Part shown: one piece after another, positions 53,467 to 62,128 of the stretch
Position numbering within the stretch: the first letter of the stretch is position 1
Layout of the letters: every line of letters begins with the position of its first letter
Source: Parabacteroides sp. Marseille-P3160
GTDB taxonomy: Bacteria; Bacteroidota; Bacteroidia; Bacteroidales; Tannerellaceae
Reading direction: 5' to 3'
Assembly: GCF_900162725.1 (NCBI RefSeq)
Contig: NZ_LT799418.1
Location: forward strand, 3,515,812-3,579,811
Length of the DNA: 64,000 nt
Position numbers and translations under genes: made by a program
The notes under the pieces: model-generated
What the model saw: only the letters and a program-made list of their open reading frames with translations
What the model was told of the DNA's origin: nothing
The model's database searches: none

Positions 53467-54495
53467 TTAATGATGAATACTCTGTGTCCATGTAATACCG
53501 CTGATATCGGTAAGAGTTAAATCATAGATTCCTTTAGGGAGATTTTGTAAATTATCCTCCTTTAGAGCTAAAGCAGCTTTACTTCCCAATGGAATGACAA
53601 GGCTATGTTTACCCGGTACTACCTTTGCTACATAATAGTTGTCAATGTCAGATTTCGAAAATTGTGACAAAGATTTACCATCTTTATCCATTATTACATT
53701 CCCTTCTTGGTCTTTTAACTGAATACCAATCAGAAAAGATCCATATACATCGGCTCCTTCGACTCTGAAAACGGTGAATGATAATTTATCATCATCTAAC
53801 TTTGCATCCGAAATTTCGACAATAGGTTTTACCGATTTATTATGCAGCTTACCCCATACACCATTATGAAAGTATTGGTTAGTAAACAGTGTCATAAAGA
53901 ATATAACGGCCGTGCCTGCTATTACAATTTTTTTCATTAGCGTATCGCCAATAGATAATACTCCGGACATAAACCACGAAGAATATTTGAATCGGTCAAA
54001 TGGAGCTTTATTCTGAAGATAATAGTCGAGTGAATATCTACCTCCCCCTGTAAAGAAAATAGCAAAGCCAGTAGCCATACCCAAAATACCAATCTGCCAT
54101 TCATCCAGACAGGTTGTTCCGAGCCATCCCGAGCCTAATAAGATCCCGGTAGCTAATGCTAATACACCAATACTCATTAATCGGGTAAACAGTCCCAACA
54201 TTATGAATAAGCCTACAATAGCTTCTATAATAGTAAAAATAACCATAGCCCACCATAAAGCATCCGGATTAGATACAAGATACTCTATCATAGGTTTTAT
54301 ACCCAAAGCATTGGGGAGAAAATGATTAAATTTTTCACCGATATATCCGGCTTGGTCTTCTATCAGTTTATTTTCGAGAACTAATCGTCTCCAGAAAGCT
54401 GAGAAATAAGTCCAACCTACGACTAAACGCAAGGCTAGTGTAAACGTTCCAGATAGAAGATAGCTCTGTTGTAATTCTTGATTATTATATTTCAT
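53467..54495 (-). CDS. DoxD-DoxA fusion (thiosulfate:quinone oxidoreductase-like)
   Basis: 342 residues. The N-terminal half has four or five membrane helices of the DoxX/DoxD type (TLALRLVVGWTYFSAFWRR, IIEAIVGLFIMLGLFTRLMSI, GLFAIFFTGGGRYSLDYYL-like). A further helix at about 190-205 leads to an exported beta-rich domain of the DoxA type (KDQEGNVIMDKDGKSLSQF, PKGIYDLTLTDISGITW). In Acidianus, DoxD and DoxA are the two subunits that oxidise thiosulfate to tetrathionate and reduce quinone. The fused form is seen in Bacteroidetes. It begins the minus-strand arm of the sulfur island. Confidence 0.85.
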   Translation of the reverse strand: MKYNNQELQQSYLLSGTFTLALRLVVGWTYFSAFWRRLVLENKLIEDQAGYIGEKFNHFLPNALGIKPMIEYLVSNPDALWWAMVIFTIIEAIVGLFIMLGLFTRLMSIGVLALATGILLGSGWLGTTCLDEWQIGILGMATGFAIFFTGGGRYSLDYYLQNKAPFDRFKYSSWFMSGVLSIGDTLMKKIVIAGTAVIFFMTLFTNQYFHNGVWGKLHNKSVKPIVEISDAKLDDDKLSFTVFRVEGADVYGSFLIGIQLKDQEGNVIMDKDGKSLSQFSKSDIDNYYVAKVVPGKHSLVIPLGSKAALALKEDNLQNLPKGIYDLTLTDISGITWTQSIHH

Positions 54496-54583
54496 AAATA
54501 GATTAATTATTTAAAATTGAATACATAACAACTGCTGATAAAATAAAAATCATTCTATCAGACATTAAAAAATGCACTCAAAA

Positions 54584-54925
54584 TCAAATAATCAATTTCC
54601 TGTATATAAGAAATATAGGTACTGAGGAGAAGTAGCTTGGATCAGAGCCAGTACTGTGATACAGGGCAAGATCGGTTGGTATAGAGAAAAACGAAGAAGT
54701 TTGTTTGAAGGTATGCTTAACATTAAACTGTTGTTTCTTCTTTTTGTTTTTCTTACTATGAACAGATGTATAAACACATATAGTATTGCTGCTCTTTTCT
54801 ACTTGTACAGATGCATTAACAGGAATACCCAATAGCTGCTTAATGTCTTGTTTCACAGAACAGGGCAGACTTATGAGGATTGCTAATGGCAACAGATATA
54901 GAAGAGTGACAATATTTTTACGCAT
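54584..54925 (-). CDS. hypothetical exported protein
   Basis: 113 residues from the ATG at 54925 (MRKNIVTLLYLLPLAILISLPCSVKQD), with a signal peptide that may end at a Cys (ISLPC), then a basic KKNKKKKQQ stretch and a hydrophobic end. I do not recognise a family. It is upstream of the DoxDA gene on the same strand and could be the first gene of that arm. The coding status is moderately supported by the signal peptide and its position. Confidence 0.5.
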   Translation of the reverse strand: MRKNIVTLLYLLPLAILISLPCSVKQDIKQLLGIPVNASVQVEKSSNTICVYTSVHSKKNKKKKQQFNVKHTFKQTSSFFSIPTDLALYHSTGSDPSYFSSVPIFLIYRKLII

Positions 54926-55199
54926 GATTATATTCATTGACCATATTGGTGAAACACCTACGGTCAGATAAAGTTTAGCTCTTTTTAAATTTAAAAGATT
55001 AGCTCTTCAAAATATTACAGAATTATTTTACGCAAATTAATGAGTAATATTAAGGTTATAAATACTTTTTCTCAAAAATACCAGCATTTTTCTCAATAGT
55101 ACACTTAGCTGATTCTATAGAAGAAGATTATATTCTACAATTAGAAATATATTTATAAGCTATTTATTTATTTTTGTCAGTAGAATTAATTTTTCAAAT

Positions 55200-56105
55200 A
55201 TGCAAAATTTCCGTTTAAGAGTATTTCATACAGTTGCCATCCATCTCAATTTTTCTAAAGCTGCTGAGTTGTTATATATTTCTCAGCCTGCTATAAGTAA
55301 AAATATCAAAGAACTGGAAACAGAATTAGACATTAAATTATTTGAAAGGGTTGCCGGAAGGGTTAAACTGACGGATGCCGGTCGTATTACATTTGAATAT
55401 GCGGAATCAGTGCTTGCTCTAGAGAGGAAATTATCTTTTAATTTAGGAACCTTGAAACAAAAATATTCAGGTAGTTTGAGATTAGGAGCAAGTACTACAA
55501 TCGGACAGTATATATTACCTTCTATACTTGCTCGTTTTCATGAAAAACACTCGGATATTGAGCTTTCGTTATTGAATGATAATACGGAAAAAACAGAAAA
55601 AGCTTTGCTAAAGAATGAGATCGATATAGCCATTGTGGAAGGATCGTCTAAGAATAGTCTTATCAAATATATTCCATTTATCAAAGATGAGATTGTCGCA
55701 ATAGTACATACCTCGCAAACTTTATCTCAGAAAGAAGAGATTAGTATTGAAGAATTGAAGACAATGCCATTGGTCTTACGCGAAGAGGGCTCAGGTAGTC
55801 TGGCGGTTATCACTGATAAACTGAAGGAATATGAAGTCAAACTCACAGATATGAATATAGTTATGCATTTGGGAAGTACAGAAAGCATTAAATCGTATTT
55901 GGCTCATTCTAATACTATGGCGTTGATATCTATTCATGCTGTAACAAAGGAAATAGCAAATGGAGAATTTAAAATTATAGATATTAACAATCTGGAAATT
56001 AATCGTATCTTTTATTTTATTCATACACATGGACAACTGACTGGATTGTCGGAGATGTTTCTACATTTCACTCAAAAATCTATAACTAACGGTTATAGCT
56101 TATAA
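55200..56105 (+). CDS. LysR-family regulator (CysL/CbbR-like)
   Basis: 301 residues: N-terminal winged helix (FRLRVFHTVAIHLNFSKAAELLYISQPAISKNIKELETELDIKLFER) and a LysR substrate-binding domain (GSLRLGASTTIGQYILPSILARFHEKHSDIELSL). This is the CysL/YeiE type that usually lies next to YeiH exporters. The YeiH gene begins 57 bp downstream on the same strand. The effector may be a sulfur compound, by inference. Confidence 0.92.
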   Translation: MQNFRLRVFHTVAIHLNFSKAAELLYISQPAISKNIKELETELDIKLFERVAGRVKLTDAGRITFEYAESVLALERKLSFNLGTLKQKYSGSLRLGASTTIGQYILPSILARFHEKHSDIELSLLNDNTEKTEKALLKNEIDIAIVEGSSKNSLIKYIPFIKDEIVAIVHTSQTLSQKEEISIEELKTMPLVLREEGSGSLAVITDKLKEYEVKLTDMNIVMHLGSTESIKSYLAHSNTMALISIHAVTKEIANGEFKIIDINNLEINRIFYFIHTHGQLTGLSEMFLHFTQKSITNGYSL

Positions 56106-56162
56106 CGATTTTTGATATATACTCTATTCGTTTTTGGCAGATCTTTGAGGTCAAAAAACACT

Positions 56163-57104
56163 ATGGAGTATATTAAATCAAATTTGGTTATTTTGAGAAA
56201 AAGTATTTTTATTGTAACTATATTGCTGTGTCTCTTTCCATTTGTTCAACCTCCTATAGCTTTACTTGCTGGTTTTATTCTTTCATTTAGTATCGGTCAT
56301 CCGTATCCGAAAGCTAGTAAAAAGGCTATAAAATATCTGCTTCAGATATCTGTTGTAGGTTTAGGTTTTGGTATGAATATATATGAAGCTGCTGCGGTAG
56401 GAAAGGAAGGCATTGTATTTACTGCTGTAAGTATTATTTCTACTATTAGTATTGGACTTATACTCGGAAAGATTTTATCTACACCGCGAAAGACGAGCTT
56501 GTTGATCTCTTCCGGTACAGCCATTTGTGGAGGAAGCGCGATAGCAGCAATGTCTCCGGTAATAGATGCCGATGAAGATGAAACATCAGTTTCGTTAGGA
56601 ATTATCTTCATACTGAATTCTTTAGCTTTATTTATATTTCCTCTACTGGGAGAATTACTACATATGACACAAGAGCAATTTGGCTTGTGGTCGGCAATTG
56701 CAATTCACGATACGAGTTCTGTAGTAGGGGCAGCCCAGAAATATGGAGACAGAGCTTTGAAAATAGCGACAACGGTAAAATTGGAACGGGCATTATGGAT
56801 TATTCCTATCTCTGTGATAACAGCTGCCTTTTATAAAAAAAATGGAAACAAAATAGCAATACCTTATTTTATATTCTTGTATGTCATAGCTATGTTTATG
56901 AATACTTTTATTCCTCAAATTGAAACTCTTAGTCCATCCATAGTAACTGTCTCGAAACGTGGGCTTACTCTTACGTTATTTTTAATTGGAGCCGGTCTTT
57001 CAAAAGAAGCATTAAAATCGATAGGAATCAAGCCTTTGATACAAGGGGTATTGTTATGGACATTTATCTCCGTTTTGTCTCTGGTAGTTATATTGTACAT
57101 GTAA
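56163..57104 (+). CDS. YeiH/UPF0324 family putative sulfate/sulfur exporter
   Basis: 313 residues from the ATG at 56163 (MEYIKSNLVIL); an upstream in-frame ATG at 56112 would add a weakly hydrophobic leader. About ten membrane helices carry the family motifs SSGTAICGGSAIAAMSPVI, AIHDTSSVVGAAQKYGDRAL and the C-terminal GLTLTLFLIGAGLSKEAL. YeiH proteins are annotated as putative sulfate exporters and are controlled by neighbouring LysR proteins (for example in the cys regulon). Substrate is not proven. Confidence 0.9.
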   Translation: MEYIKSNLVILRKSIFIVTILLCLFPFVQPPIALLAGFILSFSIGHPYPKASKKAIKYLLQISVVGLGFGMNIYEAAAVGKEGIVFTAVSIISTISIGLILGKILSTPRKTSLLISSGTAICGGSAIAAMSPVIDADEDETSVSLGIIFILNSLALFIFPLLGELLHMTQEQFGLWSAIAIHDTSSVVGAAQKYGDRALKIATTVKLERALWIIPISVITAAFYKKNGNKIAIPYFIFLYVIAMFMNTFIPQIETLSPSIVTVSKRGLTLTLFLIGAGLSKEALKSIGIKPLIQGVLLWTFISVLSLVVILYM

Positions 57105-57254
57105 TTCAATAGTTTCCATTATTATCTGAATTCTATTAAATGCGGTTTAATTACTCTTAAAAATAAAGAATTATGCACTACAGCAATAAACATCTTTTAT
57201 TCGATTTAGGTTTTATCATAATAAAGAATTTCTAACCGATTATATTTATGCCTT

Positions 57255-57924
57255 ATGAATAAAATACCTATCCCAATAATTGAATCAGCATTACGTAAGA
57301 AACCCATCAAAATGCCGGAAGAAATATACAATGCCAGTGGCATTAATATTTTTGGGAAACGATTGAAATCATTGGTCTTTTCGACCGATCTGGCTATTAT
57401 TAAGAATAATAATGCAGATGGGGTGATTGCAGTTTACCCTTTCACCCCCTCAAATATCCATTAATCAAGCTATTATAGAAATATCATCGACTCCTGTATT
57501 TTGTGGTGTGGGAGGAGGAATAACAAGTGGACAACGTTCGATTGATATTGCAATCAATGCAGAGCTAAACGGGGCTTATGGTGTGGTTATGAATGCGCCT
57601 ACTCCCAATAGTCTGATTTCTGAGATGAAAAGCAGACTAGATATCCCTATTGTTATAACAGTAGTGTCTGAAAAAGAAGATTTTGAATCAAGAATTGAAG
57701 CCGGAGTATCAATCTTTAATGTTTCAGGAGGAGCGAACACAGCAAATATTGTTCGTAATATCAGAAAGATGCATCCTGATTTTCCTATAATAGCAACGGG
57801 AGGCCCTACACCGGAAAGTATATTGCGTACGATCGAAGCTGGAGCGAATTTGATTACTTATACACCACCTACGACAGGAGAATTATTTTCTGCTATTATG
57901 GACAACTATAGAGGGGAACTGTAA
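57255..57924 (+). pseudogene. TIM-barrel 'hydrolase' family protein with poly-C frameshift
   Basis: The first frame (MNKIPIPIIESALRKKPIKMPEEIYNASGINIFGKR...ADGVIAVYPFTP) and the second (QISINQAIIEISSTPVFCGVGGGITSG...FPIIATGGPTPESILRTIEAGANLITYTPPTTGELF) together form one protein of about 222 residues. Similar proteins are annotated only as 'hydrolase'. The break is at a run of five C (57445-57449); four C would restore the frame. The phosphate-binding-like GGxTPESI and barrel strands are otherwise intact, so the damage may be recent or a base-calling error. Confidence 0.75.
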
Positions 57925-57941
57925 TGCTCTTTTGTCTTGAT

Positions 57942-57994
57942 AAATATTACATTATTTCAGCAGTATTTTATAGAGTAGAGATAATGTAATATTT
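57942..57994. other. 14-bp inverted repeat, possible terminator
   Basis: AAATATTACATTAT (57942-57955) and ATAATGTAATATTT (57981-57994) pair perfectly around a 25-nt loop, after the TIM-barrel gene. The stem is AT-only apart from two C/G pairs. The remaining sequence to 58168 shows no gene. Confidence 0.45.
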
Positions 57995-58168
57995 AAGATA
58001 GCTTTAGATGGTATATTCATATTATTACTAGCTTTCAATAGATTCAATAGTTCAGCAACAAAATAGCTGTATTATTCATTACCACACAATTAGTAATATT
58101 ATGTATTAATGGAGATTGATTGCAGATAAGATTAAGATCTCTAGTGAAATATTCGACATTTATCATAA

Positions 58169-58873
58169 TTATTTATTTTTATACCCACATATTGCAACAT
58201 AATCTCCACAATCATATCCGGAAATTGGTTCTTCTATTATATTATTTGAATAGATGGGATGTTTTGTCAGGGTTTGAGCATATTCTAGTTTAACTAATCC
58301 AACTTGTTTCATCAACATTATCTTCTCTTCCGCGGTACGCCAATTAGCTTGATTTGCCAGTTCTATCGGATATGGATTTCGAGGATATACACTTCCCAGT
58401 AGAGCATGATTCCATGTCCCTGTTGATTTGCCCAAATTATAAAGCAAGCCGTAAGAACTTTCTTTAGGTATATCTATCAAGATAATTTTACCTCCATCAC
58501 GAAGTTTATCAAAACTATTTCGTAATGCTTTTCCTAAATCGGAGATATAACTTGGGCAACCATTGTAAAGGATTGTATCGTAGACCTCGTTTTCACATAA
58601 AAACTCCTCTGCCGAACTAACCACAACATTCAACCCTCTCAGAGTTGCAATACCTGCCATATCTGTTGATGGTTCAACCCCGTCCTCAATTGTGATTCCA
58701 TACTCTGTTCTTAAAATCATTTCGAACAATCCACTACCACAACCAATAGATAGAACTCGCCCACTATCTTTTAAAAAGTGAGCTACCAGTTTAACTTCGG
58801 AGTATAATACATTTTTGTTTTCGAGAAACCATGAATCATATTTCTCTGCATACTTATCAAAACTTTCATTCAT
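58169..58873 (-). CDS. class I SAM-dependent methyltransferase behind a TPP riboswitch
   Basis: 234 residues with a Rossmann methyltransferase core: motif I VLSIGCGSGLFEMIL (about residues 39-53), the acidic loop VEPSTDM and motif IV-like YDTILYNGCPSYISDL. The N-terminus (SFDKYAEKYDSWFLENKNVLYSEVKLV) is the UbiE/BioC-like type. Substrate is not recognisable. A TPP riboswitch lies upstream in the same orientation, followed by a 16-bp hairpin that ends 12 bp before the ATG, so expression should fall when thiamine pyrophosphate is high. That would link the enzyme to thiamine or its precursors, but this is inference. Confidence 0.85.
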   Translation of the reverse strand: MNESFDKYAEKYDSWFLENKNVLYSEVKLVAHFLKDSGRVLSIGCGSGLFEMILRTEYGITIEDGVEPSTDMAGIATLRGLNVVVSSAEEFLCENEVYDTILYNGCPSYISDLGKALRNSFDKLRDGGKIILIDIPKESSYGLLYNLGKSTGTWNHALLGSVYPRNPYPIELANQANWRTAEEKIMLMKQVGLVKLEYAQTLTKHPIYSNNIIEEPISGYDCGDYVAICGYKNK

Positions 58874-58884
58874 TTTTTTACAAT

Positions 58885-58920
58885 AATCAAGCCGTTTCGT
58901 ATTTACGAAACGGCTTGATT
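58885..58920 (-). promoter_or_regulatory. 16-bp perfect hairpin between TPP aptamer and start codon
   Basis: AATCAAGCCGTTTCGT (58885-58900) and ACGAAACGGCTTGATT (58905-58920) pair perfectly around a 4-nt loop. On the minus strand it follows the TPP aptamer and stops 12 bp before the ATG, without a clear U-tract. It is therefore likely the expression platform, hiding the ribosome landing site or acting as a weak terminator. Confidence 0.6.
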
Positions 58921-58960
58921 AATACTATATATACAGTACTGTTTAGTTTTCACTTTTTCC

Positions 58961-59045
58961 GTTTCCCTACGATGTCGATTACAACATATCAGGTTCAAGG
59001 GTTTAATCTCAGCTCTTATAAAAGAACACCCCTAACAGAGATATT
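58961..59045 (-). promoter_or_regulatory. TPP (thiamine pyrophosphate) riboswitch
   Basis: The minus strand reads TTAGGGGTGTTC, GCTGAGATTA, ACCCTTGAACCTGATAT, GTAATCGACATCGTAGGGAA in order. These are the GGGG P2 side, the CTGAGA pyrimidine-binding bulge, ACCC..GAACCTGAT and the GTAAT...CGTAGGGA pyrophosphate-binding arm of the THI element. The CGACATCG segment departs from the usual (G/A)CC(A/G)GCG, so pyrophosphate-arm details differ from the consensus. Confidence 0.85.
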
Positions 59046-59173
59046 GTGAATATACATATAAATATTGATAATCGTAGTTATTTTCCCTTTTGTATTTAAC
59101 TTTAATAATATAGGTTTCAAAAACTAAATGATTTCCCGATGTATCGACTCTCAGCCATTAAAATTCTTCATTT

Positions 59174-59345
59174 TTACAATCTATGTAACGCTTGTCTTAA
59201 ATCAGATAAAATATCTTCAATATGCTCTAGTCCAAAGGATATTCGAACTAATCCCTCATAAACTCCAATTTCAAGAAGTTGTTTCTCATTCAACTGTCGA
59301 TGAGTAGTAGTTGAAGGATGTAGCACAGAAGTCCTGATTTGATAA
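59174..59345 (-). pseudogene. C-terminal fragment of a MetY/cystathionine-synthase-type PLP enzyme
   Basis: The minus strand encodes NYQIRTSVLHPSTTTHRQL, then EIGVYEGLVRISFGLEHIEDI and LSDLRQALHRL before a TAA. This is the end of the Cys/Met metabolism PLP family (SLVIHPASTTHxQL ... GLVRLSVGIEHxDDIxADLxQAL), most like O-acetylhomoserine sulfhydrylase. About 57 of roughly 430 residues remain and there is no start. It is a deletion scar within the sulfur island. Confidence 0.75.
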
Positions 59346-59360
59346 TTAATCTCAATTAAA

Positions 59361-59375
59361 TTTGATTATATCAAA
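59361..59375. promoter_or_regulatory. candidate MarR operator
   Basis: TTTGAT-TAT-ATCAAA is a 15-bp dyad about 38 bp upstream of the MarR start codon. MarR proteins typically bind such AT-rich palindromes near their own promoters. Confidence 0.35.
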
Positions 59376-59412
59376 ATATTAATTTCTTTTGTTTATTATT
59401 TCCGTTGGAATT

Positions 59413-59787
59413 ATGATTTATCTAATCAGATTAAAAAATATACAGAAAGCTCTTTATACACTTGATAAAGAATTTTTAGAGGATAATAGTGTCACATTAA
59501 ATGAAGCTTTTATCTTATACTCCCTGTATAATAAAAAGACCTCTTGTGCCAGCTATCTATCCAATCAGATTGGTTTATCAAACTCTCGAACATCCAGAAT
59601 ATTGGAAAATCTTGAGATAAAAAAATACATTATAAGAAGAATCGGGAAACCAGATAAAAGAAAGATGATCTTTTCCTTAACAGATAAAGGTAGAGAGAAA
59701 ATAAAAGAAATACAGTCGAGAGAAAATAAATATACAGAGTTTATAATTCGATTAGTTAAAATGATAAAAGAAATCATTACACCATAA
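59413..59787 (+). CDS. MarR-family transcriptional regulator
   Basis: 124 residues from the ATG at 59413; a TTG at 59389 in the same frame would add a hydrophobic start and is less likely. The winged helix reads SCASYLSNQIGLSNSRTSRILENLEIKKYIIRRIGKPDKRKMIFSLTDKGREKI. It is about 30 bp upstream of the CoA-disulfide reductase/rhodanese gene. It resembles the regulator at 62867 (same GLSNSxTSxxxxxxExKxxIxRxxGKxDKRxMxFxLTDxGxxK pattern), so both may control the island. One Cys (SCAS) is present in the DNA-binding domain. Confidence 0.85.
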   Translation: MIYLIRLKNIQKALYTLDKEFLEDNSVTLNEAFILYSLYNKKTSCASYLSNQIGLSNSRTSRILENLEIKKYIIRRIGKPDKRKMIFSLTDKGREKIKEIQSRENKYTEFIIRLVKMIKEIITP

Positions 59788-59817
59788 GATTATATCAATT
59801 ATAATAAAAACAAATAT

Positions 59818-61479
59818 ATGAAAATACTTATCATAGGTGGGGTTGCCGGAGGAGCTTCTGTTGCAGCTCGTTTAAGGAGAATGGATGAACAGGCTGAAAT
59901 TATTTTATTTGAAAGAGGTGAATATATTTCTTATGCCAATTGTGGCTTACCATATTATATCGGAGGTACAATAGCGAACAGAGATAATCTTTTCGTCCAA
60001 ACTGTAGACGGGTTTTCTAAGCGATTCAAGATAGATATCAGGGTATTACAGGAAGTAATCTGCATTAATAGGGAAAAGAAAAGTGTAACCATACAAAACC
60101 TTGTTACAAATAAGGAATATACTGAATCTTATGACAAACTCATTGTATCTACCGGATCAGAACCGGTGAAACCTCCAATCAAGGGCATCGATAGTAGAAA
60201 GATATTTACACTTCGTAATGTACCTGATACCGATAAAATCAAAAATTTTCTTATAACTCACAAGCCGAAAAGAGCAATTGTCATAGGCGGTGGATTTATT
60301 GGGCTGGAAATGGTAGAAAACTTACATCATGCAGGACTCGAAGTGCAGTTAGTTGAAAAGGCAGATCAGGTTATGGCTCCGATTGATTTTTCTATGGCCG
60401 CAATAGTTCATCAGTATCTTAGACAGAAAGGGGTACGGCTTTATCTGAAAGAAGGAGTAACCTCTTTCCTCGAAGAAGAAAACGGCATTCGAATCGGACT
60501 GGAAAGTGGTAGAGAACTTATCTCCGATATGGTTATTTTCAGTATTGGTGTTCGCCCTGATATTAAGATTGTAAAAGATGCAGGGCTAGAACTTGGAACT
60601 ACAGGAGGGATTAAAGTTAATAGTTATATGCAGACCAGTGAGAATAATATCTACGCGTTAGGCGATGCCGTAGAAATATTGAATCCGGTAATAAACAAAC
60701 AAATGCTGATTCCTCTGGCAGGTCCGGCCAATAAACAAGCCCGTATTGTTGCAGATAACATACTGGAGGACAATAAATATATGTACTCGGGAACTATTGG
60801 CACATCTATTGCCAAAGTGTTTGACTTAACCGTTGCGGCGACAGGACTTTCATCCAAAATGCTGAACAGAGAGTGTATTGAGCATATATCATCTTTTACC
60901 CATGGGAGTTCGCATGCAGGGTACTATCCCGGAGCATCTCAACTGTCAATAAAGATAAATTTCTCTCCCTTAAATGGAAAGCTTCTGGGGGCTCAGGTTG
61001 TAGGAAGAGAAGGAGCAGATAAAAGAATTGAGTTGTTTTCTGAGGTTATAAAAAAAGGAGGTACAATTTACGATCTGATGGATATTGAGCATGCATATGC
61101 CCCGCCTTATTCATCGGCTAAAGACCCTGTCAATATGGCTGGTTTTGTAGCTGATAATATTCTTAAAGGAAAGATGAGAATAGCCCAATGGCGGGATATT
61201 GAAAAAATAAATCTCGCCAAAACGACCCTGTTAGATGTCCGTACTTCAGAAGAATATAGCGAAGGATATATCAATGGTGCGATGAACATCCCCCTAGATG
61301 AACTGCGTTCCCGGATTAAAGAAATACCAAAAGAGAAGGACGTTTTAATCTATTGTGCTGTTGGCTTACGCGGGTATATTGCTTCCCGGATATTAGCACA
61401 ATATGGATTTTCTAATGTTCTAAATATGTCAGGAGGTTATACAACCTATGCAACAGCAATAGCAGAATACTCTTTATAA
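59818..61479 (+). CDS. CoA-disulfide reductase-like flavoprotein fused to rhodanese
   Basis: 553 residues. Residues 1-445 are a pyridine-nucleotide disulfide oxidoreductase: FAD motif IIGGVAGGASVAARLRR, redox Cys42 in SYANCGLPYYIGG, NAD motif AIVIGGGFIGLEMVENL and the C-terminal dimer domain (DLMDIEHAYAPPYSSAKDPVNMAG). Residues about 455-553 are a rhodanese with active-site loop YCAVGLRGYIA (Cys near 521). This is the CoADR-RHD / NADH-dependent persulfide reductase architecture. Such enzymes reduce persulfides or polysulfides with CoA help. It leads the plus-strand arm of the island. Confidence 0.93.
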   Translation: MKILIIGGVAGGASVAARLRRMDEQAEIILFERGEYISYANCGLPYYIGGTIANRDNLFVQTVDGFSKRFKIDIRVLQEVICINREKKSVTIQNLVTNKEYTESYDKLIVSTGSEPVKPPIKGIDSRKIFTLRNVPDTDKIKNFLITHKPKRAIVIGGGFIGLEMVENLHHAGLEVQLVEKADQVMAPIDFSMAAIVHQYLRQKGVRLYLKEGVTSFLEEENGIRIGLESGRELISDMVIFSIGVRPDIKIVKDAGLELGTTGGIKVNSYMQTSENNIYALGDAVEILNPVINKQMLIPLAGPANKQARIVADNILEDNKYMYSGTIGTSIAKVFDLTVAATGLSSKMLNRECIEHISSFTHGSSHAGYYPGASQLSIKINFSPLNGKLLGAQVVGREGADKRIELFSEVIKKGGTIYDLMDIEHAYAPPYSSAKDPVNMAGFVADNILKGKMRIAQWRDIEKINLAKTTLLDVRTSEEYSEGYINGAMNIPLDELRSRIKEIPKEKDVLIYCAVGLRGYIASRILAQYGFSNVLNMSGGYTTYATAIAEYSL

Positions 61480-61527
61480 TAGAAAAATTCAGCTATCACT
61501 CCGTATTTAAACAAAATTAGAGTTTTA

Positions 61528-61581
61528 AATATATTATTTCTTATGGAACTATATTCTAATGGAAATAATATATTATCTTTG
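61528..61581 (+). promoter_or_regulatory. 13-bp inverted repeat over a -7 box upstream of the DUF6132 gene
   Basis: AATATATTATTTC (61528-61540) and GAAATAATATATT (61562-61574) are perfect reverse complements 21 bp apart. The right arm touches TATCTTTG (61574-61581), a full -7 match; a good TTG -33 box is not seen. A start just after this box favours translation from the ATG at 61606, not 61594. The dyad may be a MarR operator. Confidence 0.5.
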
Positions 61582-61605
61582 TAAGAAATATAAATGCAAA
61601 TAAAT

Positions 61606-61809
61606 ATGCAAATTATAAAAAACAATTGGCCATATCTCTTAGGAGCACTTATCGGAGCAATAGGTGGATATATGTATTGGAGGTACATCGGATGTAGTAC
61701 CGGTACTTGTCCCATAACTTCATCTCCTACAGTTAGTACTCTATACGGAGTATTGCTGGGCGGCTTATTCGGAGGTATTTTTAAAAGAAATAAAGAAAAG
61801 AAACAGTAA
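61606..61809 (+). CDS. DUF6132 family small membrane protein (second copy)
   Basis: 67 residues from the ATG at 61606 (MQIIKNNWPYLLGALIGAIGG). Two membrane helices flank YIGCSTGTCPITSSPTVSTLYG, nearly identical to the copy at 52867-53073, including the Cys-x4-Cys loop and the following helix. The tail is basic (KRNKEKKQ). It is followed after 13 bp by rhodanese, DUF2892 and thioredoxin genes. Function unknown; association with sulfur-transfer genes is strong. Confidence 0.85.
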   Translation: MQIIKNNWPYLLGALIGAIGGYMYWRYIGCSTGTCPITSSPTVSTLYGVLLGGLFGGIFKRNKEKKQ

Positions 61810-61822
61810 TAAAATAAATAAT

Positions 61823-62128
61823 ATGGCGGGATTTTTTAGCAGATTACTCGGATTGGAGGACAAAGCTGATTTTAAAGTTCTCTTAGAGAATGGAGCTATA
61901 CTTCTGGATGTCCGAACAAAAGAAGAATATAAACAGGGAGCAGCAACAAACTCAGTCAATATTCCTCTGGATAGTTTGAATAGTAATTTATCGAAACTAA
62001 AAAAAGATAAACCGATTATTGCTATATGCGCCAGTGGTATGCGTAGTCGCAGTGCGGTGACTCTCTTAAAGAATAAAGGTTTTCAGGAAGTATATAATGG
62101 CGGAAGCTGGTTTAATTTTAATGAGTAA
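61823..62128 (+). CDS. rhodanese-like sulfurtransferase
   Basis: 101 residues, a single rhodanese domain with DVRTKEEYKQGAATNSVNIPLD and the active-site loop ICASGMRSRSA, whose Cys carries the persulfide. No signal peptide. It overlaps the DUF2892 gene by 8 bp, so the two are translationally coupled; in YgaP these two units are one protein. Role: persulfide transfer to or from a partner of the island. Confidence 0.92.
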   Translation: MAGFFSRLLGLEDKADFKVLLENGAILLDVRTKEEYKQGAATNSVNIPLDSLNSNLSKLKKDKPIIAICASGMRSRSAVTLLKNKGFQEVYNGGSWFNFNE

